DNA of 64,000 nt, taken from G963677445 sp963678275 (GTDB lineage: Bacteria > Bacteroidota > Ignavibacteria > Ignavibacteriales > Melioribacteraceae). This document shows, piece after piece, positions 18,238 through 27,905 of the stretch. The translations under genes were made by a program, and so were the position numbers. The first letter of the stretch is position 1; each line of letters begins with the position of its first letter. The DNA lies in assembly GCA_963678275.1 (NCBI GenBank), contig OY782765.1, forward strand, positions 806,001-870,000. The letters are read 5' to 3'. The notes under the pieces are model-generated. The model was not told the DNA's origin, did not search any database, and worked only from the letters and a program-made list of their open reading frames with translations.

Positions 18238-19156
18238 TACTTAGTTTTTTCAGATATGAATAAATTGTCTTCCAGTCATAATCATTAAGGTATATAACCG
18301 ATTGTCTGAACCCATATTCAGCGGGCGCCGAAAATATAGTCTTCCTGAAATCGTCGCTGTCTTTAACTGGTCCTTCAACAAATACTGATATAACCTTAAT
18401 CAGGTCATGAACGTTATCGGCAATTAGTTTTGCTTCATACGATTCGTCACGTTTAATCTCCGAAACCATACCGGCTATGCGATTTACTTTCCCTTTATTT
18501 TCACTCACAATCAGTTTTATGGCTTTATCCACCGGTATCTGGTTGGAAGATATCTGAGGTTCGGTCAGCTTATAGTTAAAATTAAGCTCATCAACCTCTT
18601 CATCTGTAATGACCGGAAAATCGCTCCACTGCCTGATATAATGAATCATCGCTACTCGTTCATCACGGGGCATATATTCATAAGCGGCCATTCCGTTTGC
18701 GGCGATACCCTTTTCCAGGGTCAGGTACATTTCGGAAATTTTTGTGCCGTTTGTCCATCCTTCCAGCGAATGGAAATTCCTCGGCGGTGGATTTAGCGAC
18801 TGTCCCGCGGGGCCATTGCCCAGGCCTTCGTTGCCATGACAGGAAGCGCAATTGGCTTCATATAGTTCTCTTCCCCTGGCAATTATTTCAGGTCCGGGGG
18901 ACTTGATTATTTTCAAATCCACAGATGGTAGTTCTTTTCCTTTTGCCATAACAATATTTCTGCGGACATCCGAAGAATCAATGATCGATCTTTTATAATC
19001 AATAACAGAGAACTCATCGAGATTGATTAAAAAATAAATTCCCGCAAAAACAATCAGTATAAAAATATATGGGAAAAACCAGCCGAAAAGCCTGATCGGA
19101 TCCCGTAATAATTCTTCAAACCTTATTTCATCTTTATATTTTTTCATATCCGACAT
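18230..19156 (-). CDS. Membrane-anchored mono-heme cytochrome c of the ACIII operon
   Basis: One N-terminal helix (about residues 25-45) anchors a periplasmic domain with a single heme site, CASCH at 103-107, followed by NPPPRNFHSLEGWTNG as in ACIII-linked cytochromes. Residues about 190-308 form a second domain without a heme motif that I do not recognise. The gene lies between actF and sco. It may carry electrons from ACIII to the caa3 oxidase, by position. ActE-type cytochrome is already fused to ActD upstream, so this is an additional cytochrome. Confidence 0.8.
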   Translation of the reverse strand: MSDMKKYKDEIRFEELLRDPIRLFGWFFPYIFILIVFAGIYFLINLDEFSVIDYKRSIIDSSDVRRNIVMAKGKELPSVDLKIIKSPGPEIIARGRELYEANCASCHGNEGLGNGPAGQSLNPPPRNFHSLEGWTNGTKISEMYLTLEKGIAANGMAAYEYMPRDERVAMIHYIRQWSDFPVITDEEVDELNFNYKLTEPQISSNQIPVDKAIKLIVSENKGKVNRIAGMVSEIKRDESYEAKLIADNVHDLIKVISVFVEGPVKDSDDFRKTIFSAPAEYGFRQSVIYLNDYDWKTIYSYLKKLSNA

Positions 19157-19172
19157 AATAAAATTTTCCCGG

Positions 19173-20363
19173 TTATAATCTGAAATTTAATCCTCTTTTC
19201 AACTTCGGATCACCTACTGGAACCATATTCGATTTACCCGCCTTGAAATTGAATACTATCAATACAAGTCCGATAACAAAAATCGGGAAACCAAGTTCCA
19301 TCCAGCCAAAAGTTACAGATTCTTTACTATAAGTCGGCATTACAATCCAGTAAAGGTCCAGAAGATGGGCGAATATAATCCACAGCGACATTAACTTTAA
19401 TCTTTTCGGATTCATTTTTGAAGGCTGAGATAACAGCCCGAAATATGGAACGGCAAAATGAACAACCATAAGAAGAATGGAAACCCACATCCAGGGACCA
19501 TCCCATCTCATAAGATACCAAAAGGTTTCTTCAGGCAGATTAGCGTACCAGATAAGAAGAAACTGGCTGAACGCTATATATGCCCAGAAATTTGTAAACG
19601 CGAATAAAAGAGCTCCCAGGCTGTAATAATGATCTTTTACTATTCCCTTAAGAAGATATCCCTTTTCATTGAGAGTAACGATAAGCCAGGTGCCGGCAGC
19701 CAGAGCGCAAAGAATTGTGCCTGAAAAATAATATACGCCGAAAATTGTTGAGAACCAGTGAGGTTCAAGGCTCATCATAAAATCTATCGCGCTGAATGTA
19801 ATTGTCAGGCCGAAAAAAGGTATAAAAATTGCCGAATTACGGATATTTTTTTTCGTAAGCTTTTGATCGCCGCTTTTATCCTGTTTTTCAGAGTTTCCTG
19901 TTAAAATAAAGTAGAATAAAATCCAGACAGCCGCGTAAAAGATTATTCTTATAACGAAGAATGTTTCATTAAGATAAGGAGCTTTGCCTTTTAATATTTT
20001 ATCCGCTTCTACAACTTCCGTATGAGTCCAGTGAAAGAGATCATGAAGATTAAAGTAAAGAGGAATAGCCAGCAAAGGCACAACAATCAGAGTTGCCGCG
20101 AGGAATTCACTAATTCTCCTGAAGGGAGCGCTCCACACCGCGCCTCCAAGATATTCAATGGCGACAAGGAAAAGTGAACCCAGCCCGATACTGACAAGGA
20201 ACATCAAACCGATAATATTATTAAATGCGCTTCTTGTGTGGTCAAGAAAATAACTGACTATTATAATAATAAGACCTGCGGCAGCTAATATTAATCCTGC
20301 TTTAAGGAAATTTCCAGGTAAATCTTTTCTCTGGTATTCAATATTTGTTTTATTTTCACTCAT
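19173..20363 (-). CDS. actF: Alternative complex III membrane subunit ActF
   Basis: ActF is an NrfD-related polytopic subunit of alternative complex III that helps form the quinol-oxidising membrane domain. About ten hydrophobic helices are seen over 396 residues, with family-like stretches GLMFLVSIGLGSLFLVAIEY and AIDFMMSLEPHWFSTIFGVY. I chose the ATG at 20363 (MSENKTN) because it overlaps the upstream stop by four bases (ATGA); a longer frame back to 20429 reads through the end of the previous gene and is unlikely. Confidence 0.9.
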   Translation of the reverse strand: MSENKTNIEYQRKDLPGNFLKAGLILAAAGLIIIIVSYFLDHTRSAFNNIIGLMFLVSIGLGSLFLVAIEYLGGAVWSAPFRRISEFLAATLIVVPLLAIPLYFNLHDLFHWTHTEVVEADKILKGKAPYLNETFFVIRIIFYAAVWILFYFILTGNSEKQDKSGDQKLTKKNIRNSAIFIPFFGLTITFSAIDFMMSLEPHWFSTIFGVYYFSGTILCALAAGTWLIVTLNEKGYLLKGIVKDHYYSLGALLFAFTNFWAYIAFSQFLLIWYANLPEETFWYLMRWDGPWMWVSILLMVVHFAVPYFGLLSQPSKMNPKRLKLMSLWIIFAHLLDLYWIVMPTYSKESVTFGWMELGFPIFVIGLVLIVFNFKAGKSNMVPVGDPKLKRGLNFRL

Positions 20364-21499
20364 TCCAGATCTGACTCCCTTGCGTTTAATGATCTTTGAA
20401 GTGCGCGGACATATAATATGGCAGCCCATTTTTCTTCATTTGTCATCTGGTAGGCATAGGATGGCATAACATTCTGCCCCACCTCAATGACATGATAAAT
20501 TCTTCCATCACTCCAGTTCCTTACCTTTTCGGAATGAAGGCTTGGCGGATTGGGGAATTGTCCTCTTAAACGACTGTCCCCCTCACCGTAATAACCATGG
20601 CAGGGGCTGCAGAAAGTGTCAAACTTTTCTTTACCCAGCTCCAGGTTTTCTTTTGAGGGAAGCAGAGGATTTTTAAGGAAAAGAGCGGCTTCCTCCGGAC
20701 TGTCATGGTAGGGATAAACCTGATCTCCCCTTGCCACAGTTCCGGCTACCGGTTTTCTCATTCCAAATCCATCGGCAAAAATTTCGCTCTTCTCCTGAGG
20801 TATAATTTTTTCCTGCTCTACCATCCAGTTGAAAGGAGCGGCAAAAAGAAGTTTATTCAAAGTAAGATATGTCGCTCCTGAAACTATAAGCGCCACAACT
20901 GCCAGCGCCGCTACAAACTTTGGCTCAAAGATTGCCGTTTTCCATGATACCACAGAATCGTCAAAATATATTTCTGTTATATCTTCAGCGCCAAGTTCTC
21001 CAAAGAATTTTTTCACTTCATCCAGACTGAAATTATCATCTTCCGCCATGATACACAAACCATATTTATCCGAGGATACCTTCCTCATATACCCGGTATC
21101 ATGTAAAGGATGAGAATTATTTGGGAATTTGAAGAACACAAACAACATTGTCATTACCGTCGCTATCGATGCGGCGAGTACGGTAACCTCAAACATTATA
21201 GGCACATAAGCCGGAAATGAAAAGAAAGGTTTTCCACCAATAACAAGGGGGTAATCAACTGCCGACATCCAATACATAATAACGAGGGCGGCGAAAGTTC
21301 CTGAAAGCCCGAACACCAAAGAAGCGTACCCAAGTTTGGAGGGTGGCAGTTTCATCGCGCCATCCATCCCGTGGACAGGATATGGTGTGTTGACATCAAA
21401 TTTTGTATAACCGGCTTCGGCAGTTTTTTCTGCTGCTTCTATTATCTCATCAGGAGTATTAAAAATACCGGTTATGGAGTGTAATACTTTTTCTCTCAT
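20360..21499 (-). CDS. Fused ActD (DUF3341) and ActE (cytochrome c) of alternative complex III
   Basis: Residues 1 to about 185 are a DUF3341/ActD protein: a small soluble fold, two helices (about 57-80 and 97-122), then a soluble end. Residues about 195-379 are an ActE-like unit: a third helix, then a class I cytochrome c with CSPCH at 297-301 and a likely methionine ligand in VGQNVMPSYAYQM. In Rhodothermus marinus ActD and ActE are separate proteins. The frame is continuous across the junction with no start codon context for a second gene, so this is a real fusion in this sequence. It abuts actC and overlaps actF. Confidence 0.88.
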   Translation of the reverse strand: MREKVLHSITGIFNTPDEIIEAAEKTAEAGYTKFDVNTPYPVHGMDGAMKLPPSKLGYASLVFGLSGTFAALVIMYWMSAVDYPLVIGGKPFFSFPAYVPIMFEVTVLAASIATVMTMLFVFFKFPNNSHPLHDTGYMRKVSSDKYGLCIMAEDDNFSLDEVKKFFGELGAEDITEIYFDDSVVSWKTAIFEPKFVAALAVVALIVSGATYLTLNKLLFAAPFNWMVEQEKIIPQEKSEIFADGFGMRKPVAGTVARGDQVYPYHDSPEEAALFLKNPLLPSKENLELGKEKFDTFCSPCHGYYGEGDSRLRGQFPNPPSLHSEKVRNWSDGRIYHVIEVGQNVMPSYAYQMTNEEKWAAILYVRALQRSLNARESDLE

Positions 21500-22867
21500 T
21501 TAATGATCTCCGTGACCTGGTTGAGCGCCGTCGGTAACTGCTTTTACCTCGGCTATTGAAACAACAGGCAATGTTTTAGTGAAGAGAAGTAACAATGTGA
21601 AAAACAGGCCAAAACTACCTACCAGAATTGCTCCATCTGTCAGAGTAGGTGTAAAATATGCCCAGCTTGAAGGGAGGAAATCTCTTGAAAGTGATGTAAC
21701 TGTAATTACAAATCTTTCAAACCACATTCCGACATTCACCAGAACTCCGATCACAAACATGGCCGGTATCGTTCTTCTTATTTTCTTTATCCAGAACAAC
21801 TGTGGGAAAAGCACGTTGCACGAAACCATTATCCAGTAAGACCACGCATAAGGACCGAACGCCCTGTTCACAAATGTAAACTGTTCGGGCTGAACACCGC
21901 TATACCACGCGATAAAAAACTCCATCGCATAAGCGTATCCCACAAGCATACCGGTAAGAAGTATAATTTTATTCATCTTTTCGAGGGTGTTCAGGGTAAT
22001 TATATGCTCATAATTAAATATCTTCCGTATAAAGATCAGAACATTCTGAACCATCGCGAAACCTGAGAAAACTGCTCCGGCAACAAAATAAGGGGGGAAT
22101 ATTGTCGTGTGCCATCCGGGGAGAATTGAAACGGCGAAGTCGAAACTGACTATTGTATGCACCGACAAAACCAGTGGTGTGGCAAATCCGGCAAGTATCA
22201 GGTAGACCATTTCATAATGCTGCCAGTGCCTGTTCGAATGTCTCCAGCCGAGACTGAAAACAGAATAGATGACTTTTTTAATTTTGTTTGCGGTTTTATC
22301 TCTCAGCGTGGCAAAATCGGGGATTAAACCCACATACCAGAAAATAAGAGATACCGTAAAATAGGTTGATACGGCAAATACGTCCCATAAAAGTGGGGAT
22401 GTAAAGTTTACCCAAACAGAATTCTGGTTGGGATAAGGAAGGAGATAATGAGCGAGCCACGGACGGCCGACATGGATGAGTGGAAAAACACCCGCTGTCA
22501 TTACCGCGAAAATTGTCATTCCCTCGGCAAATCTCGCTATCCCGGTCCTCCATTTCTGCCTGAAGAGAAACAGGATTGCCGATATCAGGGTTCCCGCATG
22601 ACCGATTCCAACCCAGAAAACAAAGTTTACAATAGGAAATCCCCATCCGACAGGATTATTATTTCCCCACATTCCGGTGCCGTAATAGACAGAAAAACCT
22701 AATCCGACCGCGCCGATAAGAAGCATCGTCACTGTAACCGAAAGGGCGATAAAAAATTTCTTGTCAGGTTTGGTATTCAGCGGTTTAATAATAATATCAT
22801 CGATATCCCTGAGGGCGGGTTTCCCTTCTACTACCGATATTTCTTTAGTATAATCGACTACTGACAC
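21500..22867 (-). CDS. actC: Alternative complex III quinol-binding membrane subunit ActC (NrfD family)
   Basis: A 455-residue NrfD-family protein with about ten transmembrane helices. ActC is the main quinol-oxidation subunit of ACIII, handing electrons to the iron-sulphur clusters of ActB. Family-like segments include FVFWVGIGHAGTLISAILFL near residue 85 and MAPGVFPLIHVGRPW-like MTAGVFPLIHVGRPW near residue 133. The start is a GTG whose first base overlaps the actB stop (TAGTG). Confidence 0.93.
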   Translation of the reverse strand: MSVVDYTKEISVVEGKPALRDIDDIIIKPLNTKPDKKFFIALSVTVTMLLIGAVGLGFSVYYGTGMWGNNNPVGWGFPIVNFVFWVGIGHAGTLISAILFLFRQKWRTGIARFAEGMTIFAVMTAGVFPLIHVGRPWLAHYLLPYPNQNSVWVNFTSPLLWDVFAVSTYFTVSLIFWYVGLIPDFATLRDKTANKIKKVIYSVFSLGWRHSNRHWQHYEMVYLILAGFATPLVLSVHTIVSFDFAVSILPGWHTTIFPPYFVAGAVFSGFAMVQNVLIFIRKIFNYEHIITLNTLEKMNKIILLTGMLVGYAYAMEFFIAWYSGVQPEQFTFVNRAFGPYAWSYWIMVSCNVLFPQLFWIKKIRRTIPAMFVIGVLVNVGMWFERFVITVTSLSRDFLPSSWAYFTPTLTDGAILVGSFGLFFTLLLLFTKTLPVVSIAEVKAVTDGAQPGHGDH

Positions 22868-25800
22868 TACGCCTCCCCGCGTTTGGTGTTTCGTAATTTT
22901 GCCATATAGGTAACGTTAGGTCTGACATTAAGCGCTTCAAGGACATGGTATCCCGGTCCGTGTTCGCGCATTATTGATATCTTTGAAGAAGGATCATTCA
23001 AATCTCCGAAGGTGATCGCGTCGGCCGGGCATACTTCCTGGCATGCCGTAACAACATCTTCTCCTTTTAATTCTCGTCCTTCCCTGATGGCTTCCGATCT
23101 CGCGTCCATTATTCGCTGAACGCAAAATGTACATTTTTCCATTACACCCCTTGACCGGACTGTAACTTCAGGATTGTTAACAAGCTCGGATAACGAATTA
23201 TCATAATATGAATCAGCGAAATGATCACGGAAATTGAAGAAATTGAATCTTCTCACTTTATATGGGCAGTTATTCGCGCAATACCTGGTTCCGACACATC
23301 TGTTATATGCCATCTGGTTGAGGCCGTCGGGACTGTGATTTGTCGCGTTGACAGGACATACATTCTCACATGGCGCGTTATCACAATGCTGGCAAAGCAT
23401 CGGCTGATGACTCACCTCCGGATCATCGGGAGTTCCCGAATAATAGCGGTCCAGACGCATCCAGTGCATTTCCCTTCCTACCGCAACCTGCTCCTTCCCT
23501 ACAACAGGAATATTATTCTCCACATTACATGAAGCGACACATGTTCCGCATGAGGTGCACTTGTTCATATCAATGGCCATTCCCCATTTGACACCTTCAT
23601 ACTTATGCTCTTCCGTGATATTAAATATTTCATGTTTATGGCGCTCAAGGAAGTGCGGATCGTTTTTAAATTCCTCAACAGTGCCTTCCTGAATGATATC
23701 TCTTATTTTATGAAAATCTTTTGTGAATTCATCATCGATCGCGTGATGTTCCTGGGTTGAGACCAGCTTATAATTTTTCCCGGTTTTTTCAACTTTTATT
23801 TTTCCTGTTGTAATAAACCTGCTGCTGAAATCGGATGTATTCAGTAAAGATATTGAGTCGAAGCCTGCATCCTTACCCGCGTCGCTGATAACCTTTCTTC
23901 CGTAACCAAGTTCGGTTATAATTGTTTTATCAGGCAGACCGGGCTGTTTTAAAACAGGTATTTCCATTGTTCCCGAGTCTGTTTTCACCCTGATAATATC
24001 CCCGTTTTCAACATTAAGCGAGGCGGCATATCCGGGTGAAATAGCCGCGTAATTATCCCAGGTAACTTTTGAGATGGGATGGGGTATTTCCTGCAGCCAT
24101 CCGTTTGCCGCGAATCTTCCGTCACGGATATAGTAATTATCCTGTAATATAAGGTTGATATTATCCGATCTGCCGCCGGCAGCTAATGAAGATATTCCGG
24201 CATAACCAAACTTATTTTTTACTGCCGGCTTGGTCTTTATTTTAATAAATCCCTCATGCAAAACACCGAACCAGAAATTTTTAAAGTCTGACGCTGTTTC
24301 CGAAACGGAATAATATTCTTCTTTCACAAAATCCATCAGGTATTTATGATAAATATCTTCCGTGAATGGGGACTTATCATCTCTCATCCAGTGCAGAAGA
24401 ACAGCTTCTTTTTGCCTGGTATTAAATATCGGGGCTATCACCGGCTGTCTTAATGTAAGCAGGTTTGTTTTAGCGAGGGCGTCTCCCCAGGATTCAAGAT
24501 AATGATGAACAGGCAGCGCGTAAACAGATTCGTTTGCTGTCTCATTCATATTTTCTGTAAAACTAATTCTCGTTTCAACTTTGTTAATGGCCTTTTTCAG
24601 TCCCGTATTTTCGGGGAGTGTAAAAAGGAAATTGCTGTTGAAGTCAATTACGGCCCCAACTTCACCCTGCTCCATTTTTTTCGCGAGCAGTGAGAAATCA
24701 TTAAAATCGTTACCCATTCGGTGATTTTCTGACGCGTTAAAATCATACATAGAATCGGCATTTATCAATTCATTCAGGTAATTCACTAATATATGAACAT
24801 CTTCAGGAAGTGTTTTCCCTGCGAATACGATTGATTTGCCAGTATGAGACGTAAGATCATCGATAAGATAATGAAGCTTCGAAGAGTCGATGCCATAACT
24901 TTTAGCGAATGAATCAAGGCTGAAATCCTTCGTGTCTGGCGCCGGCAATCCGGAAAATCCTTTTTTCCTGCCGATATCGGCTATAAGCGATAACAAAAAC
25001 GTTTTGTAGCTGTCCGGTCCTATTGCTATTCGATAGTCTGCCCTGGAGCCTGTAAGCGATAAATTTGCTTCCGCGGCGTATAGTCTGTTGAAGTTATCCG
25101 GTTTATTATAGTCTCTCCTTGATGAAAATTTACGGGTAGTTTCTATATAACCGCTTTCTTTACCGAGAATGTCGGCTTCAAGAGTAAGGATTATGTCAGC
25201 CTGGTCCCACTTTACCGATGGAATAATCTCAGAACCGTAGCATTTTTTCCATGCGCTTACCCTGTTGAATTCACTAAGGAGTTCATATTCATATATTTCC
25301 AGTGTCGGGAAAATATTCCGCAGCTCAGAAAAAAGTTTTCTTACTGATGGTGAGTTTGTGATTCCCGCGATAAGCGCGATTTCTTTTCCGCCGGATGCTG
25401 AAGCCTTTAATTTACCCGTTATTTCTTTATCTGTTTCCTCCCAACTAATCTCCCTGCCGTTTTTAAGGGGAAACTGCATCCTTGCGGGATCATATAATCC
25501 TAATATGGAAGCCTGCCCGGTGGCGCAGGTTTTTCCGGCATTTACCGGGTGTTCCGGGTTGCCTTCAATTTTAACAGGTCTCCCCTCCCTTGTTTTAACC
25601 AGCACTCCGCAAGCGGCTGAGCAGCCATCACACGCTGAAGCATACTTGTTGGGTTTGCCCGGCAATATGTTCTCAGGTCTTTTGTCGTAAGGAATTATCT
25701 CTCCTTTATCCACATAGTCGGTGCATGACGCCGCGGTGAAAGCCGCCGAGGCAGATAATAACGCGAGAAATTTTCTTCTTGATAAACCTTTCAGCTCATC

Positions 25801-25920
25801 TGTATTAAATTCATCTGTAACCCCTTCAAGGAATTCATCTGCTTTCCGGCGCATATAATCGGGATCATTTTTCAGGTCCCTGAGGCTTTTCCAAAATTTT
25901 TTTCCACTGGTTTCGGACAT
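22867..25920 (-). CDS. actB: Alternative complex III iron-sulphur/molybdopterin-like subunit ActB
   Basis: A 1017-residue protein joining a molybdopterin-oxidoreductase-like half that in ACIII binds no molybdenum and a C-terminal ferredoxin half. The twin-arginine motif SRRKFL lies at residues 47-52, after an N-terminal extension known from this family, and TAASC at 62-66 looks like a lipobox. An early CDGCSAACG can bind one cluster. The second half has CTSCGTCVASC, CQHCDNAPCENVCP, CVGTRYCANNCP and CTFCVQR with ACQEVCP, enough for four clusters. An AAGG ribosome site precedes the ATG. The small Tat peptide gene lies 8 bp upstream. Confidence 0.95.
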   Translation of the reverse strand: MSETSGKKFWKSLRDLKNDPDYMRRKADEFLEGVTDEFNTDELKGLSRRKFLALLSASAAFTAASCTDYVDKGEIIPYDKRPENILPGKPNKYASACDGCSAACGVLVKTREGRPVKIEGNPEHPVNAGKTCATGQASILGLYDPARMQFPLKNGREISWEETDKEITGKLKASASGGKEIALIAGITNSPSVRKLFSELRNIFPTLEIYEYELLSEFNRVSAWKKCYGSEIIPSVKWDQADIILTLEADILGKESGYIETTRKFSSRRDYNKPDNFNRLYAAEANLSLTGSRADYRIAIGPDSYKTFLLSLIADIGRKKGFSGLPAPDTKDFSLDSFAKSYGIDSSKLHYLIDDLTSHTGKSIVFAGKTLPEDVHILVNYLNELINADSMYDFNASENHRMGNDFNDFSLLAKKMEQGEVGAVIDFNSNFLFTLPENTGLKKAINKVETRISFTENMNETANESVYALPVHHYLESWGDALAKTNLLTLRQPVIAPIFNTRQKEAVLLHWMRDDKSPFTEDIYHKYLMDFVKEEYYSVSETASDFKNFWFGVLHEGFIKIKTKPAVKNKFGYAGISSLAAGGRSDNINLILQDNYYIRDGRFAANGWLQEIPHPISKVTWDNYAAISPGYAASLNVENGDIIRVKTDSGTMEIPVLKQPGLPDKTIITELGYGRKVISDAGKDAGFDSISLLNTSDFSSRFITTGKIKVEKTGKNYKLVSTQEHHAIDDEFTKDFHKIRDIIQEGTVEEFKNDPHFLERHKHEIFNITEEHKYEGVKWGMAIDMNKCTSCGTCVASCNVENNIPVVGKEQVAVGREMHWMRLDRYYSGTPDDPEVSHQPMLCQHCDNAPCENVCPVNATNHSPDGLNQMAYNRCVGTRYCANNCPYKVRRFNFFNFRDHFADSYYDNSLSELVNNPEVTVRSRGVMEKCTFCVQRIMDARSEAIREGRELKGEDVVTACQEVCPADAITFGDLNDPSSKISIMREHGPGYHVLEALNVRPNVTYMAKLRNTKRGEA

Positions 25921-25928
25921 AATCTACC

Positions 25929-26087
25929 TTATTTATTCCTTTTTACCGCTGATGGATGTATTTTAACTTTTATTTTATTCCCGGCTTCTGTTTTACCGCC
26001 GAAAATTTTCACAGGCAGCAAATTCATCAAAGCAACGCCTGCCGCTCCAAAAGAAATATTCCTGAAGAATTTCCTTCTATTAATCAT
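25929..26087 (-). CDS. 52-residue Tat-signal peptide between actA and actB
   Basis: Translation from the ATG at 26087 gives a 52-residue protein with a twin-arginine start (MINRRKFFRNISFGAAG), a hydrophobic stretch to about residue 28, and a short basic tail ending IHPSAVKRNK before a TAA. A GGGG element lies about 10 bases upstream. It is 35 bp after actA and 8 bp before actB, in the operon direction, so it is expected to be co-expressed. Little remains after signal cleavage, so it may stay membrane-bound as a small accessory subunit of the complex. I know of no named family for it. Confidence 0.7.
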   Translation of the reverse strand: MINRRKFFRNISFGAAGVALMNLLPVKIFGGKTEAGNKIKVKIHPSAVKRNK

Positions 26088-26122
26088 ATATTATTAACCC
26101 CGGTGTAGCATTTAGTTATTTA

Positions 26123-26692
26123 TTACCTGTGACAAGCCGCACAGTTTTCAGGTCCGTTATTAACTTTTTCGAGATATGGAAGATTTTCATGTGGATTTCG
26201 GTGACAATCCAGACAGGCGGTCATTGTAAATCCCCGAACCTGGCTTACCACCTCCATCTGACTTACGTCGCCATGACAGCTTTCACACTCAATTCCTTTA
26301 TTTACATGCACACTGTGATTAAAATATGCGTATTCGGGAACTTTGTGAATCCTTTTCCAGGGAAGCGGTTTACCCTTTTCGTAATATTCGGTGAGCTTAA
26401 TTATCTCCGGCTTTGTTTTCCGGGCTACGGTGTGACAATTCATGCAAATATTTACCGATGGCACAAGAGCGTGTCTTCCTTTTGAAACTCCTGTATGACA
26501 ATATTCACAGTCAATTTCCATATCCCCGGCATGAAGTTTATGGCTGAAGCTTACCGGTTGTTCCGGCGCGTATCCTATGCCATCCCTTTCCGCGCGGGAA
26601 ATATAATATGTTATGGTAAATGATAATGCGATGATAAATAATATTAGTGGAATTCTGATCTTTAAAGCGTAATCTAGTAAGGCTTTATTCAT
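26123..26692 (-). CDS. actA: Alternative complex III pentaheme cytochrome ActA
   Basis: One N-terminal helix (about residues 13-30) anchors a periplasmic domain with five CxxCH heme sites: CEYCH, CMNCH, CESCH, CLDCH and CAACH, the last at the C-terminus. Extra histidines such as SFSHKLHAG and YFNHSVHV can serve as distal ligands, as in the cytochrome c7/c3 fold. ActA is the pentaheme subunit of ACIII and is normally the first gene of the cluster, as here. The 232 bp upstream must hold the operon promoter, but I could not fix its boxes. Confidence 0.93.
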   Translation of the reverse strand: MNKALLDYALKIRIPLILFIIALSFTITYYISRAERDGIGYAPEQPVSFSHKLHAGDMEIDCEYCHTGVSKGRHALVPSVNICMNCHTVARKTKPEIIKLTEYYEKGKPLPWKRIHKVPEYAYFNHSVHVNKGIECESCHGDVSQMEVVSQVRGFTMTACLDCHRNPHENLPYLEKVNNGPENCAACHR

Positions 26693-26924
26693 TTTACCCC
26701 GGAAAATAAGTGCCGTTAATTGTTTAAGATTTCTATTTTCTGCTAATTACAATCTGCATAACACAAGGCAGAATAAAAAAGTTTACAAAATAATTTAAGA
26801 TATTGTGTAGTATTAATATTTTCTGGAAGAAAAAATAAGAAAAACTATAGTAAAAGGGAAAGAAAAGATGAAAAAAATATCATCCGCACTATTTAACGCC
26901 GGGAAGATAAAACTTTTATTATGA

Positions 26925-27905
26925 TTATTTTTTTCTGTCAACTACAAAATCGAGCAGTTTTTCAAGCGCTCCTCTTGTTTCGCCGCCGGGGAAAATGGAT
27001 AATCTTGATTTTGCTTCGGCAGCAAATTCTTTGGCAATTTTATCGGCATATTCTATTCCCCCGTTATCAACAACAAAATTGATTACATCCGACAGATTGT
27101 TCTTCCTGGAACTGCTTTTAACTTTTGAAAGAATCTCTTTTTTAATTTTATCATTCGCTTCATTCAGAGCGTATAACAAAGGAAGGGTTATTTTTTTCTC
27201 CTTTATATCTGTGCCTGGGGTTTTACCGAAAACATTAAAATTACCGGTGTAATCAAGTATATCATCTCTTATCTGAAAAGCTATGCCGAAGTTTTCGCCA
27301 TATTCCCTCAATGCTTTAATTTCTTCTTCGCTTTGGGTGGCGCTTCTCGCGCCTATTTCGCAACAGGTAGAAAGAAGACTCGCGGTTTTATCCGATATTA
27401 TTCTGTAATAAGCATCGTAATCTATGTTCAGTTTTCTTGTTTTGCTTATCTGAAGAAGCTCCCCCTCACTCATTCTCTTAACGGCATTTGTTATTACCCG
27501 CAGAAAATCAAAATCATCACCGTCGACCGCAAGCATTAATCCTTTTGAGAGAAGATAGTCACCCATTAAAACTGAAATTTTATTTTTCCAGACAGCGTTG
27601 ATAGATGGCAGGCCTCTTCTTTTATCCGCGTTATCAACCACATCATCATGTATAAGCGTCGCTGTATGGAGAATTTCAACCAAGGTTGCCCCTCTGTAGG
27701 TCCGTTCGTCAATAGACCCGCAAAGTTTGGCGGAAAGGAGAACCAGAAGCGGCCTGATTTTTTTGCCCTTCTGCTTCATTATATACTTTGTTACAAGATC
27801 AACCAGACCGACATTTGATCGCAGAGATTGCTTGTATTTCTCCGAAAAAATATCCAGTTCAGTAGAAATCACAGAGCTTATTTCATTCAGATTTTTTTTA
27901 TTCAC
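26925..27905 (-). CDS. Trans-polyprenyl diphosphate synthase
   Basis: A 326-residue all-trans prenyl diphosphate synthase that condenses isopentenyl diphosphate units, probably to make the side chain of respiratory quinone. The first aspartate-rich motif is LIHDDVVDNADKRRG (about residue 90), the second is QIRDDILDYTGN (about residue 215). Length and motifs match octaprenyl/heptaprenyl synthases (IspB/HepT); chain length cannot be told with confidence. The GTG start overlaps the tatC stop by four bases. It is the last gene of the eight-gene operon from glgA. Confidence 0.9.
   Translation of the reverse strand: MNKKNLNEISSVISTELDIFSEKYKQSLRSNVGLVDLVTKYIMKQKGKKIRPLLVLLSAKLCGSIDERTYRGATLVEILHTATLIHDDVVDNADKRRGLPSINAVWKNKISVLMGDYLLSKGLMLAVDGDDFDFLRVITNAVKRMSEGELLQISKTRKLNIDYDAYYRIISDKTASLLSTCCEIGARSATQSEEEIKALREYGENFGIAFQIRDDILDYTGNFNVFGKTPGTDIKEKKITLPLLYALNEANDKIKKEILSKVKSSSRKNNLSDVINFVVDNGGIEYADKIAKEFAAEAKSRLSIFPGGETRGALEKLLDFVVDRKK

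Noticed and set aside
26868..26921. 17-codon plus-strand frame with a good AAGGGA upstream
   Set aside because: It is opposite to both neighbours, very short and without any signal of selection; the region more likely holds the actA promoter.
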